The notes beneath the pieces were generated by a model, which searched no databases, was not told the origin of the DNA, and saw nothing but the letters and a program-made list of their open reading frames with translations. This document shows positions 1 through 8,164 of a DNA stretch of 33,903 nucleotides, one piece after another. A program made the translations under genes and the position numbers. The first letter of the stretch is position 1, and each line of letters begins with the position of its first letter. Origin of the DNA: Caballeronia sordidicola (GTDB lineage: Bacteria > Pseudomonadota > Gammaproteobacteria > Burkholderiales > Burkholderiaceae); contig NZ_FCOC02000037.1 in NCBI RefSeq assembly GCF_001544455.2, positions 1-33,903 of the forward strand. Reading direction: 5' to 3'.

Positions 1-645
1 CCCAACGTGACCGAATTCTTGGCCGTGCTGTCGTATGCCACGAATGCGTTGGTTGCCTTGCCGTTCGTGTCAACGGTCATACCCGCTGCCGTCAATTGAC
101 CCAGGTTCACTGCGTCCGTTGCCGTGGTACCTGCTTTCACGTTCGACAACGTCGTGCCGGCCGTGCCGCCACCCAGCGTAACCTTCGCCTTCGCCGTGGT
201 GTCATATGCCACGAATGCGTTGGTCGCTTTGCCTGCCGTGTCAACAGTCAGGCCTGCTGCCGTCAACTGACCCAGGTTCACTGCGTCCGTTGCCGTGGTG
301 CCTGCAACCAGGTTGTGAATCTGCGCGCCAGCCGTACCCGCGCCCAGCGTCACGCCCGTCTTGGCCGTGCTGTCATACGCCACGAACGCGTTGGTTGCCT
401 TGCCGTTCGTGTCAACGGTGATACCAGCTGCCGTCAACTGACCCAGGTTCACTGCGTCCGTTGTCGTGGTACCTGCCTTCACGTTCGTGATCGTGGTGCC
501 GGCCGTGCCGCCACCCAGCGTGACCTTGCCCATCGCCGTGGTGTCATACGCCACGAACGAGTTCGTTGCCTTGCCGTTCGTGTCAACGTTCAAGCCTGCT
601 GCCGTCAACTGACCCAAATTAACGGCATCGGTAGTCGTCGTGCCG
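1..645 (-). repeat. 171-bp (57-aa) tandem repeats in adhesin stalk
   Basis: The neck-motif segment (plus-strand GTCAA[CT]TGACCCA) recurs at 91, 262, 433 and 604, an exact spacing of 171 bp that keeps the reading frame. Each unit encodes a neck-like motif, an NGKATN(A/S)FVAYD segment and a VTLG(G/A)GTAG segment. Units differ by a limited number of substitutions, mostly around the VTLG segment. The array continues past the left window edge, so copy number cannot be read here. Such arrays commonly change copy number by recombination and can collapse in assembly. Confidence 0.9.
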
Positions 646-1271
646 GCGGCCAGGTTTACGATCTTGCGTTGCAGCGTTGCATTACCAACCGACACCGTGT
701 TTGAGGCAGTTGTGACCGAACCCTGACCCAGTGCAAGTGAACCCGAACCGGATGCCGAGCTGTTCATGCCGAGTGCAATGGCGCCAGCGCCCACCGCCGA
801 GGCATTCTTTCCCAGTGCGAGACCACCATCGTTGATGGTGTATGAGTTAGCGCCAACTGACGTGCCGCCGCCGCCAGCGATTGCATTCGGGCCGAACGCA
901 AAACTGTCCGTGCTTGCCTGGCTGTTTGCGCCAATAGCAATGCCCGATCCCATAGCGTACGCCGAATCGCCAATCGCCATACCGCCAATCTTGGTAGGCG
1001 CCTTTGTATCAACATCAACCAACGAATCGACACCGATCGCCACGCCGTCGGAGATGTTGGAAGCCGCGCCGTTGCCCAGGATCGCTGTGTCGGCAGCCAT
1101 TGCGGCGCCAGCGCCTGCCAGACTCATGCCGCCAACGGCGACCTGCGCCAGGATGGCCTTGGAAATAGCTGTCTTGGCGCGCTTGCTTTTGCTGCGGCCG
1201 GTTGCCAGTTCCGAAACTGCGACCCATGATCCTGTCGATTCATTCCAGACTGATTTGTATGACTTGTTCAT
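1..1271 (-). CDS. Trimeric autotransporter adhesin (YadA/Hia type), N-terminal part, cut by window edge
   Basis: This is the first 423 codons of a surface adhesin; the 3' part with the expected membrane anchor lies outside the window. The start at 1271 has AAAAGG 8 bases upstream. Residues 1-59 form an extended signal peptide region: MNKSYKSVWNESTGSWVAVS, then a basic stretch, a hydrophobic core and an AMA cleavage site. This type of leader is typical of large type V-secreted proteins. Residues 75-185 carry YadA-head repeats (VAIG, MAIG, IAIG, LALG, IALG). A neck follows at about 190-222 (NTVSVGN ... TDAVNLGQL). After it come near-identical 57-residue stalk repeats, each starting with a TDAVNLGQL motif (about residues 214, 271, 328, 385). 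By family knowledge it would be exported by Sec, assembled by BAM and used for attachment. It lies directly downstream of a type I secretion operon, but a terminator and a 640-bp gap suggest its own promoter. Substrate and total length are unknown. Confidence 0.93.
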   Translation of the reverse strand, partial: MNKSYKSVWNESTGSWVAVSELATGRSKSKRAKTAISKAILAQVAVGGMSLAGAGAAMAADTAILGNGAASNISDGVAIGVDSLVDVDTKAPTKIGGMAIGDSAYAMGSGIAIGANSQASTDSFAFGPNAIAGGGGTSVGANSYTINDGGLALGKNASAVGAGAIALGMNSSASGSGSLALGQGSVTTASNTVSVGNATLQRKIVNLAAGTTTTDAVNLGQLTAAGLNVDTNGKATNSFVAYDTTAMGKVTLGGGTAGTTITNVKAGTTTTDAVNLGQLTAAGITVDTNGKATNAFVAYDSTAKTGVTLGAGTAGAQIHNLVAGTTATDAVNLGQLTAAGLTVDTAGKATNAFVAYDTTAKAKVTLGGGTAGTTLSNVKAGTTATDAVNLGQLTAAGMTVDTNGKATNAFVAYDSTAKNSVTL

Positions 1272-1805
1272 GCTGTATACCTTTTACAAAAAAATAGAAA
1301 ATCGCCTTGCGGCTCGGCAGAATCGATCGCCACCTTTATTTCGGATGACCAATGCGTGTGTAGCTTCCGCGTAACGCTCGGCATTCGATGCTTTCCGGCC
1401 AATCCGGACCGAGCACTGAAACCGGGGTTACATTCGAAAACCCGGTTGTTGTGAACGCATACGGACTATAGGTTTTGAACCGCAGAGACTTAATGCGAAA
1501 ACTCCTAATTTTTGCCCCACGATTCAAACTAAATTGTCCAGTCAAATCAAACGTGATCCGGCCGCTAGCACCAGTACTCGCTGAGTGTGCCGGGAACATT
1601 GCTGCATAACGCTTTGCGCGTAAATTCAAGCAATTTCCCGCGATTAAATCGCGCTGGTAAGACATTTCTTAAAATGACGGACGTTGCACCCCGGCAACAT
1701 GATTCACCGTCGAATCATGAAAAAACGGAAATGAATGTGAATGTTCAGAAAATAATTATTTCGATAACTCGATATGCTATTTAAAGGCATTTCTAATCAA
1801 ATAAT
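1272..1805. other. Adhesin leader region, no convincing gene
   Basis: This stretch separates the secretion operon terminator from the adhesin start and should hold the adhesin promoter and 5' UTR (minus strand). The part at 1680-1805 is clearly AT-richer than the surroundings. A 15-bp palindrome with 7-bp arms (CGCGATT-A-AATCGCG) lies at 1639-1653 and could be an operator. I could not pick a promoter with both boxes. A 109-codon frame at 1336-1665 (minus) shows no recognisable domain and I do not call it. Confidence 0.5.
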
Positions 1806-1841
1806 GAAAAAGGCCATTTAACGAATCATCGTTAAATGGCC
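1806..1841 (-). terminator. Rho-independent terminator of the type I secretion operon
   Basis: A perfect 13-bp inverted repeat (GGCCATTTAACGA at 1812-1824, its complement at 1829-1841) with a 4-base loop is followed, on the minus strand, by TTTTT. It lies 75 bp past the stop of the TolC-like gene and separates it from the adhesin. Confidence 0.88.
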
Positions 1842-1915
1842 CTCGAATCAAAACCCGTCATCACATAAGAGAGTCTTCACACTGCTTTTATTAAAATAAA
1901 GCGCTCGTCCTTATA

Positions 1916-4042
1916 TCAATCGCCCTTCAACCAGGTATCAATCGTTCCGTTATTCAGGTGAATTTTCAGAACGGCCTGATAAGCGTCGAATTGCGCAGTC
2001 GTCGCGTTGACCTGGTTGTTGTAAAACTCGCTTTCAGCCGACAACACGTCGAGCAAGGTGCGACGGTTCAGGTGGTACCACTGCTCGAAGTACTGCTTGC
2101 GGATCAGGTCGGTATCGACCACGAGACCAGCGTACAGCTTTGCACGGGTGCTAAGCGCAATAGCGTCGCGATGCGCGTCCCGAACCTTGTATTCCGAGTC
2201 GAGTTGAAGCTGGTCTCGCTTGTCGCTGCTCGAGTCGGCGCGAGCCAGTGCCGCGCGCTCTGCCGCACGCTGGCTGCCGCCTTGGAACGGCGTCCAGGAA
2301 AGCTGCAGCATGGTTGACCACGGCTGTCGATTGCCGAAAACATCCGACGCCGTATTCTTGTTGATCACCCAGTTCAGCTTGGGCAGCCCATCCGCACGAA
2401 CAGACTTGGCGTTCAACTTCGCCGACTCCGCCTCAGCGGTCAATTCCTGAATCTGAGGATTCGTCGCGATAGCAGCGACCGCATTGTCAAGGCTATCGAG
2501 CTGAAATTGCCACTGCGTGCCTGCAGGCATGGGCGTCGGCTCGTTGCCAACGAGCTTGTTCACTGTAAGCTGTAGCGAGCGCACTTGCGCGGCCACAATT
2601 TCCTGCGATGTCTGCGCCTGCAGCAAGCGCGACTTGGCCTCGGTCAGTTCGCTCATGCGCCCCTGGTCCACCTTGACAATCTCGGCCAGCATGGCGACCA
2701 ACTGCGACATACGTTTCACATAGCTCTCGCCAATTATGTAGATCTGACGGTTCTTGGCCAGCTCGATCAAATTGGACGAGACATCGTACGCATTCTGCTG
2801 CGAGACCGACTGGTAATAGAACTCGGCGGCATCGGCGGTCTTCTGGCGGCTGCTGATGCTTTTGCTTGTCTTCCCCCAGTCATAGATCATCGTGGTAACG
2901 GCGATACTGGCGGTTGGCCGGTTGTATTGGTTGAAACTCGCGCTGTCACCAGTGATGCTCGGAGAATTGCCGTTGAGCTGAACCTGCGGGTAACGCTGCC
3001 CCTTTACCTGATCGACATCGAATTTGGCCGCTTCCCAATCGTTACGCGCCTGCTTGATGGTCGGACTGCGTGCGGCGGCGGCTTCTGCCGCGTTGCGCAG
3101 CGCTGCCCGCACCGCCTGTTCAGGAACCACTGCCTGGTCGCCGAAGTTGCGCGTACCTGCCCCCTGGCCGAGCCAATCCGAGTATTCGTCCGCCGGGCGC
3201 GCGTTGCGCGGCGCGTGGCGGGCGCCGGAAATCGAGCCTGTCGTGCCAATGGTTGACTGTCCGTCAGGCACCACTTGTCCTGATCCGGCCTGGTGTACGG
3301 ACGGCGCAGCACGTTTTGACGGAACGACCGTCGTTTCGTCGTCCACCACGGCCGCGGCACCGGTGGCAAGCGACCCGCGCAGCGATTGCAGATCGGCCTG
3401 CAGGTTGGGCGCGCGGTTCGCGGCGGAAGGTGCCGGCGCCGGTGCCGACTCGGACATCCGAATCGGGGACGAGGCAACGCCCATGCGCGGCGAGTCGGGG
3501 TGAGCCCATCGCGGCGCTTCCACTGGAGCGGGTACGGGATTGGCGAGCGCGGCGTCCACCGGCATGGTTGCGCCGGCCAGTCCGAGGTCAGCAAACCCTC
3601 TCGCCTGTACTTGGCGCGGTGCGTTTGCATCGGAAACGGGCGACTGCGGCGCCAGAGCGCCAGGCACCGGCTGAGGCAGCGATACAGCAACGCGGCTACC
3701 AGCGGAAGCGACTGCCGCCACAGGCAGCGGCGCGCCTGAGGCCATCGGTTTTTGTGCCGGTTCTGGAGCTACCGCACGGGCAAGCGCCGCCACACCAGCC
3801 ATTGCATTGGCCGACGCGGTCCCTTGTGTCAACGGCAACTGCTGCGGCATCCAGGCCATTTCGTCGAGCGCGGACTTGGCTTTCGCTTCAGGAGCGATGA
3901 ACGCGAGCGTTACAGCGCCTGTGCCAATCAACACGCTTGCTGCGCTGAAGACGGTCCGCTGTGGGGTTGTCGGGTAGGGAAGCTTGACGCGCAGCCCTCC
4001 CCGGGCACGGACCGGCCGTGCACTTTTGTTGTGATCTGACAT
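1916..4042 (-). CDS. TolC-family outer-membrane protein of a type I secretion system, with long N-terminal extension
   Basis: 708 residues, against about 430-490 usual for TolC relatives. The outer-membrane efflux domain occupies about 305-705: two repeats of long amphipathic helices with strand segments (for example GQRYPQVQLNG near 350 and QLSWTPFQGG near 590). By family knowledge it trimerises into the outer-membrane duct for the neighbouring ABC/HlyD pair. The N-terminus is unusual. A 29-residue basic leader precedes a hydrophobic segment (about 31-50) and a possible signal peptidase site at PEAKA. Then come about 250 residues rich in Pro, Ala and Ser, probably disordered, before the efflux domain. 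The start is at ATG 4042, six bases after the adaptor's stop, so it is co-transcribed. The closest functional parallel I can suggest is LapE/AggA-type proteins of adhesin-exporting systems; this is inference from order and architecture. Confidence 0.9.
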   Translation of the reverse strand: MSDHNKSARPVRARGGLRVKLPYPTTPQRTVFSAASVLIGTGAVTLAFIAPEAKAKSALDEMAWMPQQLPLTQGTASANAMAGVAALARAVAPEPAQKPMASGAPLPVAAVASAGSRVAVSLPQPVPGALAPQSPVSDANAPRQVQARGFADLGLAGATMPVDAALANPVPAPVEAPRWAHPDSPRMGVASSPIRMSESAPAPAPSAANRAPNLQADLQSLRGSLATGAAAVVDDETTVVPSKRAAPSVHQAGSGQVVPDGQSTIGTTGSISGARHAPRNARPADEYSDWLGQGAGTRNFGDQAVVPEQAVRAALRNAAEAAAARSPTIKQARNDWEAAKFDVDQVKGQRYPQVQLNGNSPSITGDSASFNQYNRPTASIAVTTMIYDWGKTSKSISSRQKTADAAEFYYQSVSQQNAYDVSSNLIELAKNRQIYIIGESYVKRMSQLVAMLAEIVKVDQGRMSELTEAKSRLLQAQTSQEIVAAQVRSLQLTVNKLVGNEPTPMPAGTQWQFQLDSLDNAVAAIATNPQIQELTAEAESAKLNAKSVRADGLPKLNWVINKNTASDVFGNRQPWSTMLQLSWTPFQGGSQRAAERAALARADSSSDKRDQLQLDSEYKVRDAHRDAIALSTRAKLYAGLVVDTDLIRKQYFEQWYHLNRRTLLDVLSAESEFYNNQVNATTAQFDAYQAVLKIHLNNGTIDTWLKGD

Positions 4043-4048
4043 GGTGGC

Positions 4049-5326
4049 TTATCTCTCGCGAAACGCTTCACGCGACTTGAATATGGGCTTCAGCAAATAC
4101 GAGAGAACGGTCTTTTCGCCAGTGCGAATCTCAACGTTTCCGGTCATGCCAGGAATGATGGGCAAGTGTTTGCCAGCGGCTGTAAGTTCACTTTTTTCCG
4201 TGAGGACCCGAACCCGGTAGTACACCGCATCCGGCTTTCCAGGCGCAGCCTTTTCGTCCGTCAACGTATCCGGGCTGACGTCGACCACGCGGCCCTTTAG
4301 ACCACCATAGATACCGAAGTCATATGCCGAAATCTTGACCATGGCCGGCAGGCCCGGATGAATGAACGCGACGTCCTGTGGCTTGATGTGCGCCTCCACC
4401 ATCAACTGGTCGGCGTACGGAACAATGCTCATGATCTGCGCCCCTGGCTGGATCACTCCGCCAATCGTCGTAACCTTGATGTCCTTGATCGTTCCCTTCA
4501 CCGGCGCGACGAGCGTTGTGCGCTGAAGTACATCCGCGCGGCCCACGAGGTTTTCCTTGGTCTGCGAGAGTTCAAGCTCGAGACGCGAAAGTTCGTCGTT
4601 GGCGTCGGACTGATACTTGTTGCGGCGATCGACGATCTGGGATTGCAAATCATTGGCGCTTCGCTTCATACGCAGAATTTCCGTGACCGAGATCAGGCCG
4701 CGCGCGGCGAGCGGCTCGGTCATGTTGATTTCGTTCATTGCGAGGCCATAGCTCTTTTGAAGCGATGCAACCGTATCCTCAAGTGCGCGCCGCCGTGCCT
4801 GGTACGTCTGGGTTTCGCTGAGCACAATGCCTTTGTCCTGCAGAACGTCGGCGGGAAACACGAGCGCGGTGTGATTCGCTTCGGCGCGCAGACGGGCCAC
4901 CTTCGCTTCCAGGCCAATCAGCTTTGCCTGACCTTCCGCATACGACGAATCGGCGCGCTTCGGGTCGATGTTCAGCAGCAGTTGCCCTTTTTCGACCACA
5001 TCACCTTCTTTCACATTCATGTCGGCAAGGATGCCGCCTTCGAGGCTTTGGATGATCTGCTCACGGCTAACCGGAATGACCTTTCCTTGCCCTTGCGTGA
5101 CCTCTTCGACGTGAGCAAATTTGGCCCACACCAACCCGCCGACGATCACCGCCGCGACCAGGTACAGCACGGCGAGCGTGCCAGGGATCGACTGCGCGAG
5201 AAGCGACTCGCGCAAGTCGTTCAAATAAGCGAGATGCGCGGGATGGACCCCGGCATCGGCGTTCTTCCTGCGCCCTGCTGGCGTCAGCGACCGGAACGCG
5301 CGGATGAGTTTGGTAGATAGTTTCAT
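4049..5326 (-). CDS. HlyD/LapC-type periplasmic adaptor (membrane fusion protein) of type I secretion
   Basis: 425 residues, normal for the family. A cytoplasmic N-terminus (1-47) is followed by one membrane segment (about 48-68, TLAVLYLVAAVIVGGLVWA). A lipoyl-like half-motif follows (about 76-125, with SLEGGILADMNVKEGDVV), then a long alpha-helical hairpin (about 130-255), a second lipoyl-like half (APVKGTIKDIKV) and a beta-barrel domain to about 410. It bridges the inner-membrane ABC exporter and the outer-membrane duct. The ATG at 5326 overlaps the ABC gene's stop in an ATGA, so translation is coupled; the TolC-like gene starts 6 bp after its stop. There is no sign of damage. Confidence 0.95.
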   Translation of the reverse strand: MKLSTKLIRAFRSLTPAGRRKNADAGVHPAHLAYLNDLRESLLAQSIPGTLAVLYLVAAVIVGGLVWAKFAHVEEVTQGQGKVIPVSREQIIQSLEGGILADMNVKEGDVVEKGQLLLNIDPKRADSSYAEGQAKLIGLEAKVARLRAEANHTALVFPADVLQDKGIVLSETQTYQARRRALEDTVASLQKSYGLAMNEINMTEPLAARGLISVTEILRMKRSANDLQSQIVDRRNKYQSDANDELSRLELELSQTKENLVGRADVLQRTTLVAPVKGTIKDIKVTTIGGVIQPGAQIMSIVPYADQLMVEAHIKPQDVAFIHPGLPAMVKISAYDFGIYGGLKGRVVDVSPDTLTDEKAAPGKPDAVYYRVRVLTEKSELTAAGKHLPIIPGMTGNVEIRTGEKTVLSYLLKPIFKSREAFRER

Positions 5327-7629
5327 GACGGTTCCTTCACGGCTTCGTTTGCCTGTACTGTGGGCTGCTGTGTATGAGTGACCGCTGCGTTAGCCGGAGC
5401 GCGCAGTGCCGCCATCACAGAATCCTTGGGACCGTCCGTCACGACCTTGCCTTCATCCATGACGATGATGCGGTCCACCAGTTGCAGCAAAGAAGGCCGA
5501 TGCGTGACGACTACGAGTGTCGTACCCCGCGTCGCGTTTGCAAGATCATTGATAAATGCGGACTCGGTCTGGGTGTCCATGGCGCTCGTGGGCTCGTCCA
5601 TCAGCATCAACGCGGGACGGGCTATGAGACTGCGGGCAAGCGCGACCAGTTGACGTTGTCCTCCCGACAGGCCATCGCCGTTTTCACCGATCGGCATGTT
5701 CCATCCGTGCGGATGTCCAGCGGACATTTTGTCTATGCCCGTGAGCTTGCCAACTCGCAAGAGCTCGTGAATAGAAGCGTCAGGGCGCCCGATCATGACG
5801 TTTTCGCGAAGAGATCCGTAGAACAGGCGGCTGTCCTGTGCGACATACCCTACGTTCGCACGCCAGTCGGCCGGATCGATTTGCGAAATGTCGAGGCCGT
5901 CGCTAAAGACTTGCCCGCTCGTCGGCCGATAAAGGTTCGCCATGACGCGCAGCAACGACGACTTGCCGCTGCCCACGCGGCCGAGAATGGCCACGCGTTC
6001 ACCCGCTTCAATCTTGATGTTGATGTTCTTCAGGAAGTCTTTCTTGGGACCATTGGCTATTGGATAGTGGAAGCCCATTTGACGCAATTCAATTGCACCG
6101 GTGATGGCGGGATCCTTCAGATAAGCAACCTCTGGGTCCCGCTCCGTCGGCAGCTTCATCAGTTTGCTCAGCGATTCAAGTGCAGCCTTGGACTGCTGGA
6201 AACGTACAGCCAGTCCGGCTACCTGCGCCAAAGGTGCAAGCGCGCGGCTTGCGAGGATCACGGAACCGATCAGCGCGCCTTGAGTCAGCTTGCCATCAGC
6301 GATCAGATACACGCCGGCCACCACAATCATCACTGTTTCGAACTGAGTGATCCATGACACGAAGTTCATGGCAAGCGCTGAGAGACGCTTTGATTTCATC
6401 GAGGTAGCGGAGGCTTTCGCAGAGAACAATTCCCACCGTTCCTGCATGTAGCGTTCGCCGCCGGTCGCCTTCAACGTCTCGAGTCCTTCCACTGTTTCGA
6501 TCAGGACACCTTGTTTGAGCGACGATTCGCGCAGATTCTCCTTCATGACCTTCTTGAGCGGCCATTGGATAAACACGCTTACCCCGATGATCACCGGAAT
6601 CAGCAATAGAGGGATAAACCCGAGCACGCCGCCGATCATGAAGATCACGGCAACGTAAAGAAACGTGAATGGCAGATCCGAAATGGTGGCGAGCGTGGCC
6701 GATGCCACGAAATCGCGTACCGATTCGAATTCGCGGAGCTGGTTTGCGAACGACCCGGAGGACGCCGGCTTATGCTCCATGCGAATGGCGACGGCTTTGC
6801 GGAACAGCATTGCACCCATGATGAGGTCGGCTTTCTTGCCGGCGACATCGAGCACATGCGCCCGCACATTGCGCGAAATGAACTCGAACAACATGGCGAG
6901 CGCCACGCCGATTGCGAGAGACCACAAGGTGGTGAACGCCTGGTTCGGCACCACGCGGTCATAGACGTTCATCGTGAAGAACGTGCCTGCCAGTGCAAGC
7001 ACATTGATGAGCAAAGCTGCGAGCGCCGCGCTCCAGTAGTAGCGCCGAAAACGCCAGAGCGTGCTCAGCAGCCAGTGCCCGTCGCCGTCGGACTCGGGCT
7101 GACCTGCACGCACGTCGGCTTTGCCAATCGGTTTTGCGAGCATCGCAAAACCTGTGTAGTTGTCCTTCAGCTGACTCACGCCAATGGTGGTCACCTGAGA
7201 GCCTGATTCGGGCAGGACTACCAAATACCCAGCCTCCATCTCCTCAGGTTCGCCCGGCTTGATTTCAGAGGCGGGCTTGATTTTCTTGACCGGTTCCGGC
7301 GCGCGGCCGATCAGGATGCAACCGCCGTGGTCCTTGCGAAACAACACCACGGGCAAAAGCAACGGCGAGACTTCGGCCGGCTGGCGTTCGACAATTCCAG
7401 CGGAGAAGCCGGCCTGCTCCATGGCAAGCTGCGCCTGTTTCGGCGATATAAAACGGCCTGTTGGCAAACCCGACAACATTGCGGCTTCGCTGGTCGGCTT
7501 ACCGTGGTATGCCGTCATCCAGACGAGGCTTTTCAGCAAGGTATCGTCAACCTTCTGGTTAAGCGCAAATCCTTCCTCGCCGCCATCGGGTTGATTGGGC
7601 GAGGTTGCGCCCGGTACATCTTTTTTCAT
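5323..7629 (-). CDS. Type I secretion ABC transporter with inactive C39-like domain (LapB/HlyB type)
   Basis: 768 residues. Residues 25-165 form a C39-peptidase-like domain in which the position expected for the catalytic Cys is not Cys (DDTLLKSLVWMTAYHG, about 28-43), so it should bind substrate rather than cut it, as in HlyB/LapB-type exporters. Membrane segments lie at about 198-460. The ATPase domain has Walker A GRVGSGKSS (550-558), signature LSGGQ (654-658), Walker B LMLMDE (674-679) and the switch His (710). It powers export of a large unfolded protein, probably a repeat adhesin, through the adaptor and duct encoded next. An in-frame stop just upstream fixes the ATG at 7629. No Shine-Dalgarno sequence is visible; TATAGT lies only 8 bases upstream. 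No obvious T1SS substrate gene is in the window unless the adhesin is involved. Confidence 0.94.
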   Translation of the reverse strand: MKKDVPGATSPNQPDGGEEGFALNQKVDDTLLKSLVWMTAYHGKPTSEAAMLSGLPTGRFISPKQAQLAMEQAGFSAGIVERQPAEVSPLLLPVVLFRKDHGGCILIGRAPEPVKKIKPASEIKPGEPEEMEAGYLVVLPESGSQVTTIGVSQLKDNYTGFAMLAKPIGKADVRAGQPESDGDGHWLLSTLWRFRRYYWSAALAALLINVLALAGTFFTMNVYDRVVPNQAFTTLWSLAIGVALAMLFEFISRNVRAHVLDVAGKKADLIMGAMLFRKAVAIRMEHKPASSGSFANQLREFESVRDFVASATLATISDLPFTFLYVAVIFMIGGVLGFIPLLLIPVIIGVSVFIQWPLKKVMKENLRESSLKQGVLIETVEGLETLKATGGERYMQERWELFSAKASATSMKSKRLSALAMNFVSWITQFETVMIVVAGVYLIADGKLTQGALIGSVILASRALAPLAQVAGLAVRFQQSKAALESLSKLMKLPTERDPEVAYLKDPAITGAIELRQMGFHYPIANGPKKDFLKNINIKIEAGERVAILGRVGSGKSSLLRVMANLYRPTSGQVFSDGLDISQIDPADWRANVGYVAQDSRLFYGSLRENVMIGRPDASIHELLRVGKLTGIDKMSAGHPHGWNMPIGENGDGLSGGQRQLVALARSLIARPALMLMDEPTSAMDTQTESAFINDLANATRGTTLVVVTHRPSLLQLVDRIIVMDEGKVVTDGPKDSVMAALRAPANAAVTHTQQPTVQANEAVKEPS

Positions 7630-8164
7630 GGCATTTAACTATAGAGCGACCGGACGGGAGATGGCCTCGGGATCGGTCGGGGTGGATGCGTCGCTCAAGG
7701 CGGCGCGGATCGATTCATCGCGCAATGCAGGCTTTTCAGCGGACGCATTATGTGCATCGCATTGAGCATCGAAAATCGGAAGCGTCCTAAATACAAATCG
7801 TGCAAGAAATCCACAACGGCTAATCAAGATGTGGACTTAATGCGATGGATTCATTTTGTTCGCCGAGGGACAAGAGAACCATGAGAACTATCCCAATTGC
7901 CGGTGATCGATACTCGAGAAATGAGCGTGTCTCCGTGACGGCTTGTGCGCAGACGGACAGGAAACCGACTTGCAACTTGGCGTATGCGGACGGGAAAGTA
8001 AGAAAGGAAGGCGGCTTCGACCGCCGTTTCTGCGTTTTAACTAGATTGATGCGGACAACGACTGCTCAGCCGATAGCAACCTCCCGCATGCATCTCTTTT
8101 CAATGCCACTCTCTTTCGATTACCAGGGTTATGCTCTAGCACCATGCATCAACGAGGGATCTCA
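7630..8164. other. Divergent intergenic region between secretion operon and cutC
   Basis: 535 bp that should contain the promoters of the minus-strand secretion operon and plus-strand cutC. On the minus strand TATAGT (7643-7638) sits 8 bases from the ABC start codon without a good -35 match. A plus-strand frame of 121 codons (7845-8210) overlaps the cutC start and has no recognisable content, and a 62-codon TTG-start frame on the minus strand (7827-7639) is equally featureless. I call neither. Confidence 0.45.

Noticed and set aside
1336..1665. 109-codon minus-strand frame upstream of the adhesin.
   Set aside because: No domain, signal peptide or Shine-Dalgarno support. It lies in a region that looks like a promoter and leader.
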